From Jaltomata sinuosa (taxonomy: Eukaryota > Streptophyta > Magnoliopsida > Solanales > Solanaceae), in contig QJPP01000316.1 in NCBI GenBank assembly GCA_003996215.1, positions 62,001 through 126,000 on the forward strand: a DNA stretch of 64,000 nucleotides. The letters run 5' to 3'. Position numbers and translations under genes: made by a program. Positions within the stretch are counted from its first letter, which is position 1. Each line of letters starts with the position of its first letter. Below the pieces are notes generated by a model. That model saw only the letters and a list, made by a program, of their open reading frames with translations. It was not told the origin of the DNA and made no database searches. Positions 49,196-61,233 of this stretch are shown in pieces.

Positions 49196-51089
49196 AAAAA
49201 AATCTCATGTACTGTTATATTTTAAAAGAATTTTTTGGGTAAAAAATATAATAACTTTTTACCTTATTTAATATGGAATCATTGTAATAATTGAGAAATG
49301 GAATAGCAGGTAATTGTAGTATCCTTTCCTATGTGGCTATGTTTTTGTTGTCTCATTTATATATTAACGACTAACATGAACTCAAATTATTATTATTTCC
49401 TTTCTATATTTACCTTTTATTTATTTCTCCTTTCACTATTTTAATTCTCTTATTATTGCATATTTTGAAGTCTTTCAAACGGTCAAACCTTTTGGATTAT
49501 GTTTTCTATGCGGTAGAATTGCTAGGAGGGAATTTTGGGAAAGGTTAGAATAACCTAGGGATGGTGGAATTCGGGGAAGGAAGGGGATTCCAAGCATGTG
49601 TGTTCTTGGGTATGGATTAAATATATTATTATGATCATAGGTTGTTTAATTCCCTGTTTTATCCGTAAAAAATGATAGAACTAGGAAAATTAACGGTGGA
49701 AAAGCTCGAGAAAAGGGTGGGATGATAATGGGTGGCCTGAGGTTTGGAGATTTGGTATAATCCGGGTAATGTACAGGCCTTGTGTGTTAATTATATGTAC
49801 TGTGTGTTGTTTTAAGACCAAGAACGAGAGAGAAATCCGAAACACGGAAAAACTCGGGTCGAATAGAGCTTGGAACATTTTGAGGTAGGTGATGGCTTAT
49901 GATTTTCTGTGAATGTGTATATTCGTGTACTCATGTCTAGGTGATTGTATGCATTACATTGCTTAGGGAAGTCGTGTGGAATGTCTAGGTTCCTATTTAC
50001 AGTCTGTGATTGAATGGTGTTTACTTGTTGGTTTTACAAGTTGTGTGTGTTCATATATTGACTGTGGTTGTTGACATTTGGTTGGCTCGGGTACCACGCC
50101 TGGTACGGGTATAACAAATGGTTGGCACGGGTACCACGCCTGGTACGGGTATAACATTCGATTGGCACGGGTACCACGCCTGGTACGGATTTACTTTATT
50201 GCATCTTGCATTGTTTCATTGATTATTGTATTGTATTGGCTGATATTGATTTCGTGTGTGGATCGGGTTATTTTACTGAATGTGATACTTGATATTGGTT
50301 CCGTGAGTGGACCGAATTGTCTATTTAAAGGTGTTATTGCTGGTGGTCATTGAGTGACCGGGAACTTTGTATAACTGCTGTGTTGGTCTTGATTTAGGCC
50401 GGGTTGAAGCATTATTTTTGGTATGTGTCTAGAGGGGATTCCAGGGTAGGTCCGGGCTAGACAGAAAGGTATAGTTAATGGCTTATGTTCGTGGTATAGA
50501 ACTGTAAAAGATGAATTTCATGCTGGTACAAGGTAGGTAGATACTTGTAGTCTAGGGCCTGTATACTTGTTGCATGTTTTCCATATATTTACTTGAATAT
50601 GTTGTACTATTATATATGCTGTTTACTTGAAAACTGGTTGATGATCCTACCAGTACACAATGGTGGTGTACTGATACTGCACTTTCTTGTCTTTGGTGAG
50701 TACAGGAAATCTACCAGCGACTGAGACGTGACCTCGCATTTAGCACCGACAATTCTGACTTTCAAGGATGAGCTGCTTATTTCGAGCTACCTTGGGTTAT
50801 TCTTAGAGTTTCAATCCATTTGTTTCGGACTTAAAACTATTTCATTTTATCTTTTGGGGTTGCATCCCCGTATTCTAGATATTTGGTATTGATGTTTGGT
50901 ACAATGACTTTCAGTTTCTAAGAGGGATTTTTCGCAGGATAATGATTATGATTAGCTTTTGAATTGTTTTAATTGCTAGTTTACTTTCTGTTATTGGTTT
51001 TAGGCTGTTAGTCTAGACAAGGGTTGGACTCTATTGGTTCGCTCATCCGGGAGTTGGGTGGGTGCCACTCACGACGAGTTGGGTCGTGA
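47228..51089. repeat. Tandem block unit B
   Basis: Same order as A. It keeps the segment around GGGTTCGTACCTAGCACGAA (47440) that A lost, but lacks what in C is 51488-52370. The missing part in C is bounded by AAAGTTAA on both sides. It holds the shortened mitochondrial-like insert (48083-48256), a longer CT/AT microsatellite (49111-49192) and the second LTR-like block (49500-51089). Confidence 0.85.
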
Positions 51090-52830
51090 CAATATTACCG
51101 TGAATATCTTCAAAATTCTAGGTCCCACTAGAATTTGACTGGATAATTATTTTATACATATTGTTCAAAATTCATTCAAATTAGGTTTCTCAAAAAATAC
51201 ACATAATATTTGTTTATAAAAGTAAATTAAAAGTATATCGTGATTCTAATAAAGTTCATATAAAAAACATTAAAAAAAATTAAAATAATATTTTACTGGG
51301 TTCGTACCTAGCACGAACATTACTTTACTACTCCTTCTATTTTAAATTGTTTGACCTATTTTGACTTGACACGGAGTTTAAGAAATTAGAGAAGCCTTTT
51401 GAATCTTGTGGTCATAAATTAAAGATATGTCAAATATACTAAAATGTCCTTTAATTTTATTATTTTAAATGTGTCATGTGAAAAGTTAAAATTAAAGAGT
51501 TGCTAAAAAGAGAATAAAACATTTTTTTTTATGCAGATTAAAAAAAAATAGGTCAAATAAATTGAAACTGAAAAAGTAGGATATATATACAAATCAATTT
51601 ACAGTAAATCAATCTTATCATCAAGCTATTCATCATTATTATAGATACTATATATAGGGTGACAGAAGTAGACCCTCCATTAGTGATTGAGAAAAAAAAA
51701 AGAGGTACAAATGGTAGGGTAACCATTCATTATTTATCCTGAAAGTCTATGCTATTATCATTAGGAGTGACCGGCATAATACAATAGATATCAAATTACT
51801 GTATTAAACTTCAAAATTTTTAATATTGTGAGATTTTGATATTTAATACGGTGTTTAATGTTTATAAAAAACATCAAGATATCAAATATAATATTAAAGT
51901 ATATAATTGCTTATATATTATTATAATATTAATAAATTTATAAAGTAATATCATCAGTATAAAATTAATTATTTAGTGTTAAATGTTGACTATCCTATCT
52001 TGAATTAAAATGTTCTTTTTTTGTGTAATTGATTAATAAAGAGAAGTATTTATACTTTATTTTGAATATTTTTATATGTTTAAGATATTAGTATAATATA
52101 ATTGAGTTTTTTTTAAAAATAAAATCACAATTCTTTATTAAACGATTACCTGATCAATAAATTATAATTATCAATTTATCGTATCACAAAATATCAAAAT
52201 CAAAATTTTAAAATATCAAATTACACCGAATAAAACTAATATTGTAAATAACTTTATACTATCAAGTTATTTTTATATGTCATAATAATACGTAATTTAT
52301 TTTATTTTCAAGAAAAAAATATATTACTAGTAACTTTTATGAATTTTCTTACACTGTCGGCCAACATAAAGTTAAGCTCTATATAAGCACGTGCATCAAG
52401 TAGCCAATTTTTCCTTTTTATGGAATTATTGTGTGGATAATAACCTTACAATTGTTATTGAATTATTGGAGATATATATTTGTTTTCTTCTCTTTTACAA
52501 CCTGTTTACACGTATCACAACTCTAAACATGATCACTAGGACTTCTGGTTATCTTTAGTTACTTTTAGCGGTAGAGTCAGAATTTCCAAGGAGTTCAAAA
52601 AATAAAAATATAAATACATTAACTAGTTAAATGAGGTTTAATATCTGTAATATATATATAAAAAATACAATTTAATTATGTATAAATAGTGTAATTTTTC
52701 ATCAAAGGGACTTCGAATAAACTGCCTCCTAGTCTCAAGCTAGCTCCGCCCCTACTACCTTCGTTTTAATTTTGTTTTGTCTGATTTTGACTTAAAACAA
52801 AATTTAAGATGAAAAAAAGATTTTTGAATT

Positions 52831-53645
52831 TGCGAAGGTTCAAGACTTATCCAAGCATTAACGAAGCTAGATTCTCATAGCGAGGCGCTTCGAGTTAGCG
52901 AAGCGCAGAAACCCTATGTGCTATAATGCTGAGCCAAAGACGCTCCAGAAGGAAGAAAAGATCCCTTTAAAAGCCGCAAGCAAGCTGCATATCTTTCTTC
53001 TCTTTTCAAAGATGGGGCAGAGTTTAGTTGCTTTCCACCGATAGTCTCAATTCACAGCGGAAGAGAGGGAAAGGCCCCACGCGGTTAAGAAGCTGAAAGA
53101 GAAGCTACTGGGCATCCTCACTGACGCTATTTAGTTATTCGGGATCAGAATTCCCACTAGAGAAGACGGGAATTGAGTCATGTCAGGGTTATCCCTGTAT
53201 TGTATTAGCGAGAGGCGGAACCCTTCTTTCTTAATCAGACGATTTCTCTCCTATCATGTATGATTGATCAAAGTCTGGTAAGTAGGAATCAGAGTCTCAA
53301 TCGACTGGCATCGTCCTTCACTCCAAAATTCCTCAAAGAAAGCAAGCAGCAAGTCAGTCTGCGCATCACTACGATCGGGCTATCGAACACGGGGTCAGAA
53401 GTGAATTACGAGTCGGACCAATCTGCGAATCGAGCGAGCTCCCCTTGCATGCAATGATGTGGTGGTAAACCTCTCATTCTAATTCAGTGCTCTCCGAACC
53501 GTGCGGGAAGGTTTCCCATCACACTGCTCACCAACTTGATCTTCCGCGGGAATCGTATGTCCGAACAGGCCTGAAAAAAAAGGTAAGGTCGCCTTCTCTA
53601 TAAAAACAGTCAACTGAGTTCTCAACGAATTAGCTCATTGGTAAA
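52831..53645. other. Mitochondrial-DNA-like insert (NUMT) in a MITE
   Basis: This GC-richer stretch interrupts a Stowaway-like MITE after TTTTTGAATT and resumes before TTTTATGGTCTTAAATTAAAG. It contains a group II intron domain V on the minus strand and other text I read as plant mitochondrial (for example CAGGGTTATCCCTGTATTG). Units A and B keep only the two ends, joined at GACGCTCC|GCCTTCTCTAT. The 65-codon frame inside is not a gene. Confidence 0.65.
53494..53529 (-). ncRNA. Group II intron domain V (remnant)
   Basis: On the minus strand the 36 nt start GAGC, contain a GG-GAAA-CC tetraloop hairpin and end GGTTCGG. The AGC catalytic triad, GAAA loop and paired arms are the hallmarks of domain V. 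It is isolated from the rest of an intron and should be inert here. Confidence 0.65.
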
Positions 53646-54495
53646 TTTTATGGTCTTAAATTAAAGATATGTAGAATGTTCTAAATTATCCTTTAATCTT
53701 GTGGTATTAAACATGTCATTTGAAAAATTGAAATAAAAAAGTTATTAGGAAAAAATAATATTCTTTTTAAAATAAATTAAAAGAAAAAATAAAATAAATA
53801 AATTGAATTGAAGAAAGTATATCTTTGACATTATCATGTGGAGTATTTCCATGTTACCTAGCCAGGATTTTGTTGATTCTTATGGATTCATTTGGTTCAC
53901 TTACTAGTTATACACATGAATTATAATTTTATTTATACAATAAATAACAATGAATGAATTATTACGCTATGAATAATAATGTATGGATTGTTATATAACG
54001 AATAATAGTACATAGAATTAGTTGAGATACTTACTTGAACAGAATTTTTGTTTTCAATACTTTATTCACGTATTATAAGTACTCGTATTTTTATTCTATA
54101 TTGTATCACACATAAAACAATTAAGACATAAATTCTTGAATCATTTAATGTTGATATTAACCGCCAACCAAATGTTTTTAGTTAAATCGAGATTATTTTT
54201 TCTTATATGATCAACCAAGTGTGTTGCATTAGTTATGTATTCATCAAAATAAAGGAAAAAATTACGATCCAAGAAGAATAACAAATCGGTATTATTATAG
54301 TGAGACTAGTTATACTTTGCACTCGATCGAGTTTTACAAAGTCCTCGAGGCTATACACTTAAATGAAATATACCCATTATTTTAAAAGGAGTAATTATGG
54401 TCAGGACGGATTCGATCATAAGGCAATTAAAATAATCGTTTGGGATTTTAATTTTTTTGGGGCTTCCACTTTTTTTAAAGATGTATTTTTTGTAT

Positions 54496-54576
<81 letters not shown>

Positions 54577-54882
54577 AAAAAATCTCATGTACTGTTATAT
54601 TTTAAAAGAATTTTTTGGGTGAAAAATATAATAACTTTTTACCTTATTTAATGTGGAATCATTGTAATAATTGAGAAATGGAATAGTAGGTAATTGTAGT
54701 ATTCTTTCTTATGTGGCTATCTTTTTGTTGTCTCATTTATATTTTAACGACTAACATAAACCCATATTATTATTATTTCCTTTCTATATTTATCTTTTTT
54801 CTATTTCTCCTTTCACTATTTTAATTCTCTTATTATTGCATATTTTGAAGTCTTCCAAACGGTCAAACCTTTTGGATTATGT

Positions 54883-57800
54883 ATATTATAATCTGTTTAT
54901 GAAAAAATCAAATTTGTTTTTGGTGTTTTCTTCAAATTTCAAACATAACACAAGTTATCATTATATTAATGCAGCGTAACACTATATTTCGATATTATTA
55001 CATTAACTTATCAAATTCAGGACAACATTATTTCAATATCATTATAACAACCTCTCAAATTCTTGAATCAGGTTTTACTATTCAAAGTTTATATTATACT
55101 TTTTCATTAAAAATTTACATTATTTACAATATTCTTACTTCATAAGTTTGCGTATATCCACCTTTCCTAGACCTCATTAGCTCATAGGATTACATTGTGT
55201 ATTTCATTATTGTTATTGTTATTGTTATTTAAGCCTCCAATCTTATTAAAATGGTCCTAATTATGGCCTTAAACATTTCGGCTAGTACATATCTGCAATG
55301 TCAATGATCACATCAACAATAGTAAGAAAACGTGTCTTTTTCTAAAAGATTATTTTATTTCTTTGACTTTTTCTTGCCATGCAAATCCTCTTTAGACAAA
55401 ACGTGAATTTGGATAGTGCAACATCCACATGATATATATCCTGAAAACAACTTGATTCTTTTTCAAAAGTGTACTTATATTACTTATAGAGTAATTTTAA
55501 TAATTTTTGTAATAATAACTTTTGTTGAAAGAAATTTGTTAAAATAATAAAATTTCACCTTAGATTAACAATGTTAAAAGAGACGATTAAATGAATTGTT
55601 TATATAATCGTTGAAAAATATATATTAGAATAACCATCATGTGTTTAATAGTACATATGTTTGTTAATTACTACTAAACATATATTGATTTATAAGAACT
55701 TTATCTATAACTCAAAAAAATAAGATTGAAATAATAATTATGTGCCAAAAAATAATTTTTCTCTTGGAAAAAATCGAACTGACAAATCAATATAGTTGGT
55801 TTATTTCATTATTTTTTTGATAAAAATCGAACTAAAATGCCCCATGTACACCCCTAATTCTGCTTGAAGTTCAGGCAAAACTGATTAGATTTTAGTCATT
55901 TTTTGCCTGAACTTCAGCCACATACAGGCAAAAATGGTTGAACATTAAATATACGTGTTTGAACTTCAATCATATAAAACTTTCAATTTCCTAAATGCAA
56001 ACAAGGGAGGAACTATCCAAAAAAACAAGAGAATTGACATTCCCATCAACTTAGAGCCCACCTTTGCTAAAATGTCTGCCACTTGATTTTCTTCTTTTCA
56101 AAATCTATGTCGCACCGACAGGTTCTCCAGCTGGAGGAGAAGGACGACCCAACAATCAGACAATATATTTGCATAAGTTCGGTGATCATTCATTAGGAAA
56201 CAAATGAGTTCCTTACAATCAATATTAATTTTAGCAAACTTTAATTCATTCAATAATGCATATAATTCATCCATAACATTAGTTTAAGTTGGCCAAGATT
56301 TTAATGAAGATAATAGATAGATACTATAATATATCATAATTCAATACTTTAGATATGACATTATGTGGAGCATTTCCATATACCTAGTGGATGAGATTTT
56401 GTTTGTTTTTACTGACTCATTTGGTTCACATACTAGTTATCTATACACAGGGATTATAGTGCAAGATTGATTGTATAGTAAAAAATAATGAATGACTTAT
56501 TATACGATGAATAATAATGTATGAATTATTATACCGTGAATAATAATACATAGAATGTCATACTAATTGATTACTAATCACATTCAAAACTCGTCATAAA
56601 AAGGATAAAAGACCATCACAAATATAATCTGATTCTTAGGTCCAGAGAATTATTTTCTGTCACAACTTTCATTATCACCAAGATTAATTCACACAACTTT
56701 TCGAATTATATTATTTTTGAGTTGTATCGCAAACTAACAAATAATAAATAATAAAAAGGGATAAATTTATCAGCTAAATGAAATGATGTTCTTTCCAGAA
56801 TAAAAAGTCTAGGATAATGATTTCTACAATCATCAAATAGAATTATAATCTCAAGCTAACTCTAGGTAACAATTTAATCTCTTCCTAAGATCACGTTAAA
56901 GCTTTATTATCTTCAAACCCGCTTTTAAATCTAAGAAATTAATTGCTTAATCACTTAAGTGACGTTTTACTAAAATTCAATCTCACTCTTTTTCTCAATT
57001 AATGCATGATATATCGACATTGTTAGTCAAGGGCCCTTTATAATTAATAATGATCAATACTTAGTTGAACAAGTAGATAAGGAAAATGGGTCCACTATAA
57101 TTAAACATGATCATAAATTCATCCAATTGAAGGTCCAAAAAAAAAATTAAAATTTAGGATAGGTAATTAGGTGTTGTTTGGCCATGAGAATTATTTATGT
57201 ATCAAAAAAAAATTGTTCACTCTTTTTAAAAAATAATCTTTTACTTTATTTCAAAATCAGTGTTTGGTTATGAAATTTCCAAATCTAATATGGAATTAGA
57301 TTCCAAATTTGAAAAAGTGCTTAAAACCTGTTTTAATTTCATCTTCGCAAATTTCAAATAAAGTGCTCTCTTTTCTTTTTGACAAAAGATATAACCAAAT
57401 ACAACAATCTTCATTAATCACCTCTAACTTCATATAAATTCTAAATAAAGTGAAAAATATTTAAAAATATGACGAAACACCTACTAAGCTAAAGATCTTT
57501 AAATTACCGGAGATATACTCTAATTTGTAAATATTACTCGAAAATCATCTACTAGTGGAAAGTTATTTTAGTATTTCAATCCTACTTATGCAGTCAAGAG
57601 TCATGTGTCTGAATTTCAATCATATAAAACTTCAGATAGCGTGTCTAAAATTAAATTTTATTAAAACCAACTTCAAATACAATTTATATGACAACTTCAA
57701 ATCGGATATACAACATGTACACAATACTTATATACACAATAATACGATATCAAGTAGATTTTGTGTCTTGTTTTAACTCTATGTAATGCAAAATTGTTTA

Positions 57801-57980
57801 TACAATATAATGAAGATTGTTCATTTGTAAGTGTGAAAGACTTCTTGTTGATGTCACTATGATAGTAAAATCAAACATGTCTAGTAGAGATAGTTTGATA
57901 GGACGTATTAGTTAAAATAATATATGTATTAGTCATTGTATTATTTTTAATTCATTTTTTCGGTAGGACTTATAACGAAT
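54883..57980. other. AT-rich region with duplicated flank and RNase H fragment
   Basis: Holds an RNase H-like remnant on the minus strand (56040-56300, with VADILAKVG), a segment 56105-56760 paralogous to 24260-25393, and a GTTTGGCCAT-type MITE (57172-57485). An 80 bp inverted segment around 55865-55960 (TGCCTGAACTTCAG) is also seen. No gene. Confidence 0.55.
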
Positions 57981-58262
57981 TCATAGCAAATTATGGTATC
58001 AGTAATTCAAGGCTTATTAACACAGTTAAAGACAGAACTGTATTTAATACCCCAAACCAATAAAAAATAATCTCAGCATAACTAATTCCAACATAATTAA
58101 TCTCAACATTATTAAAGTCATCATTATAATACACCCTATTCAGCACTACTCTTATACGCTCTACCAAATAATCCCTAATAAAGATTTGTTCTTCTTTGGC
58201 TTTTCCTTGCCAAACAATTCCTTGTATGACAAAGCGTGGAGTTAAACAGTGCAAAATTCACA

Positions 58263-58273
58263 TATATATATAA
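58263..58273 (+). promoter_or_regulatory. TATA box of SABATH copy 5
   Basis: TATATATATAAG lies about 50 bp before the ATG at 58322. Its context (GTGCAAAATTCACATATATA) is shared with the upstream regions of copies 1 to 4 (minus-strand TATATAAG at 22642-22649, 31381-31388, 38023-38030, 41383-41390). The conserved CTTGCCAAACAAnTCCTTG further up is a possible shared control site. Confidence 0.65.
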
Positions 58274-58321
58274 GAACATTATGAGTGACGAAGCAGCATA
58301 TTATTAGCAATAATAGCCAAA

Positions 58322-60537
58322 ATGACATCTCTCCCCATGAATGCTGGTGATGGTCCTTACAGCTACTCAAAAAACTCTCATTTGCAGGTATATACCAGCC
58401 TTAAGTATTTAGTAGATATCTTTTGGTTGACCTAGCTAGTATACATATTTCCTCCGTTTCAATTTGTTTAACATACTTTGTGGACAAAATCCACAAAGTC
58501 TCCTTTTCATTTTTTTATTTTTTTAAACTCCGTGCCAAGTCAAAACAAGCCAGTTAATATAAAACAGAGGGAGTATATTTTAGTTGTAACACACTGTAGA
58601 AGGTTATCTAATTTCTAAGTTATTAATCCAACTTATATCAAGCACATTTTGTTGTACCAAAATTCTTTTGTAATGTCAGCATGTAATGTAAAACTCTAAA
58701 CTAAGAATTCATCAAGCACCATGTTGGATAACGTCAACATTCTGTTTATGATCAAAGACCCATAAGGGGGCTAGGGTGGTCCGGATTGGAGTCATGATCG
58801 AACATGACGCTTGCTTAGTGGGTTTAGTTCAAAAATAAAGTTGCACACATGCTATTACTTGCTATTAAAGCGCTTGATCCTAAAGAAGTTGGTATCAGAG
58901 CCGAGATCAAGGGTTTGATTCCCAAGAGTAGGGGGATTTTTGAGTAACGCCAACATCCTGCCTATGGCAAGACCCACGAGGGGGCTGAGTGGCCTGTGTC
59001 TGAGTCATGATATGTGCAGGCGCTTGCTTGGTAGTTTTAGTTAAGAAATAAAGTTGCACATCATTTGCTATTAGCTATAACTTTTGGCATGATGATAAGC
59101 TCTTGTTCCTAACACACATACATCAATTATTTGTATAGTTACTTATCCGATCCAGTGTAGCATTAAAACATAATTATATATGTACTCACACTAAATTAAT
59201 TATTACTTTACTCACTATGATAGTAAAATAAGTAAACTTTATCCGCTATAACAGAAACATCATAAAATTATTTTTGTCAATCATACTAAAGTAACTAAAC
59301 TTTTCTATCAAATAATAATAAAATCACTAAACTTTATCCGCTATAATGATAAAACCTACGTATCCATCAACGTGACTTTACTGTTATAATTGCATGCAGA
59401 AAGAAGTGTTAGATGGTGCAAAGGAGATGGTGAGAGATGTTATTATCCGAAAGCTTAACATCAAAATCATGTTATCTTCTTCAAACACTTTACGCATTAC
59501 AGAGTTGGGATGTTCGGTTGGACCAAACACTTTTAGTGCAATGCAACATGTTGTAGATGCTCTAAAGGACAAGTACTTATACCAAGTGACAAATTCCACT
59601 AATAATATTCCTGAATTCCAAGTATTCTTCAATGATCATGTCACCAATGATTTCAATACCCTCTTTCGATCACTCCCTGTCGATCGATCCTACTATGCAT
59701 TCGGAGTTCCAGGATCTTTCCATGGTAGATTATTTCCATCGCGATCGATACATTTTGCACATTCTTCTTGTGCTATACATTGGTTAACTAAGTGTCCAGA
59801 AGAGTTGTTAGATGAGAAATCCCCAGCATGGAATAAGGGATTGATTCACTATGTAGGTGCATCAAATGTTGAAGTAGTGAATGCTTATGTTGCTCAATTT
59901 GAAAAGGACATGGAAATGTTCTTCAACGCAAGAGCTGAGGAAATTGTTCCTGGTGGAATGATGGTGTTTGTTTCACCATTTTCAAGTTATATACGTCTCA
60001 TGGGATTTTTCGGTGTTAGTCTTATGGATTTGGTGAATGAGGTAATCTCTGTTTCATTTTATATGACGATGTTTTGTCTTCTGGTTTGTTTTGAAAAGAA
60101 AGAAACTAAACGTTTTTCACATATATTAAGCATATATATGCGTCTTCAAGGGCGTTTTTCATACATTTATAATTGAGGTTTCTTTCTTTTTGACACAGGG
60201 TAAGGTAGATGAATCTCTAGTTGATTCATTCAATTTGCCAATGTATTTTCCCTCTCTTGAAGACATGACTAGAGTGGTGGAGAAAAATGGTTGTTTTAGC
60301 ATTGAGATAATGGAGTTGACATATCCCCAATCAAAACTTGTGGATGAAGCTGATGCAAAGACTTTAATGTTAGACATAAGGGCCGCTTTAGAAGGACTTC
60401 TCATCAATCACTTTGGAAGTACCATAGCAGAAGAAGTTTGTGAAAGGACTATTCTCAAAAGTGAAGAGATCTCAGCATGGATGAAAGTCAATTATGAGAA
60501 ACCAAGCCAATTATTTGTCGCTTTGAAGCGTAAATGA
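58322..60537 (+). CDS. SABATH carboxyl methyltransferase, copy 5
   Basis: Exons 58322-58387 (66 nt), 59400-60041 (642 nt) and 60199-60537 (339 nt) give 348 aa in an unbroken frame. It is the only copy on the plus strand, so it faces the other members. Features are MNAGDGPYSYSKNSHLQ with Gln22, the SAM motif ELGCSVGPNT (57-66), Asn100-Asp101, NDFNTLFRSLP (105-115), GSFHGRLFPS (127-136), and SCAIHW with His149-Trp150 (equivalent to Met150-Trp151 of Clarkia SAMT). It then has ARAEEIVPGGMMV and a C-terminal ALKRK. Intron 1 (1012 bp) carries a MITE and a two-LTR family A TRIM; intron 2 is only 157 bp. Likely a functional SAM-dependent carboxyl methyltransferase; the His suggests an acid other than salicylate, but this is inference. 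Confidence 0.9.
58722..59114 (+). mobile_element. TRIM (family A) with two LTRs in SABATH copy 5, intron 1
   Basis: Begins TGTTGGATAACGTCAACATT and ends CTCTTGTTCCTAACA; between the LTRs are the primer site TTGGTATCAGAGCC and purine tract GTAGGGGGATTT. The flank ATTCATCAAGCACCA is the same as beside the solo LTRs in copies 3 and 4. The target duplication is imperfect (CACCA/CACAT). Confidence 0.85.
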
Positions 60538-60839
60538 ATTTCTATGGAGAAATATATATATATATATATATATAATTTAGGTCTATGGAGAGATGACGTG
60601 ACACATCTCGTAGGCCAAGTTTTATGTTTTTCCTAATATTATTTTTGGATTTTTCCTCAACTCTATGTTCTCTACAAAGAAAATTAAAAAGTCTCTTTGT
60701 TAATGTTCTTAATTGGCCTCCCTCTCTTGTTCTTCTTCTCGCGACTAATGACTAACTTTTACTCTTCTATTTTACCTTTTCCTCATTAATTGACGCCTTT
60801 AACTTCCTTATTTTTCGCCTAAAAATTACTCGAAAAAGT

Positions 60840-61233
60840 TAAAAGATATATTCCACGATCACAATATGTTTTATATTTGCCCATCGTCTATTGGGTCGGT
60901 GCAGTATCTTTCCCCGTAGATTGGAGACGCTTACACAACAAAGTACAATATACTTTGTTGGCCGTAGATATTCGGATGATGATGTTGGTGGCACATAATT
61001 AATCTTCTCCAAATCAGCCCGTAAATGGTGCTGGATTGTGAAACTTAGTTCGAGGGGGAGATTGTTGGGTGTGCAAACTAATTCCCACATCAGAATTTGA
61101 AAAGAAAAAAAAACCTACATATAAGATGTAGGATTCTCATAATGGTGTGAGACTTTTTATGAAAAATCGTGCGATCTTGTTTCAATGCGGACAATATTAC
61201 ATCATATAAGAGTCTTTGAGCTGGCTAGCCCAA
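60840..61233 (+). mobile_element. 3' end of an LTR element (family B)
   Basis: A polypurine tract (CGAGGGGGAGAT, 61050-61061) leads directly into an LTR starting TGTTGGGTGTGCAAAC and ending CTGGCTAGCCCAACA (61062-61233), with TG...CA ends. Upstream sequence back to about 60840 looks like retroelement interior but encodes nothing intact. Confidence 0.65.

Larger units (their letters stand above)
51090..54882. repeat. Tandem block unit C
   Basis: The most complete left part, with both segments that A and B miss, and the full-length mitochondrial-like insert (52831-53645). It stops at TTTGGATTATGT (54882), just where the LTR-like block begins in A and B, so that block is absent here. CT/AT microsatellite at 54498-54572. 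Confidence 0.85.

Noticed and set aside
49111..49271. Frames rich in Ser-Leu then Tyr-Ile (also near 45260 and 54460)
   Set aside because: They are translations of (CT)n(AT)n microsatellites.
53260..53457. 65-codon frame in the mitochondrial-like insert
   Set aside because: No family signal; non-coding organelle DNA readily gives frames of this size.
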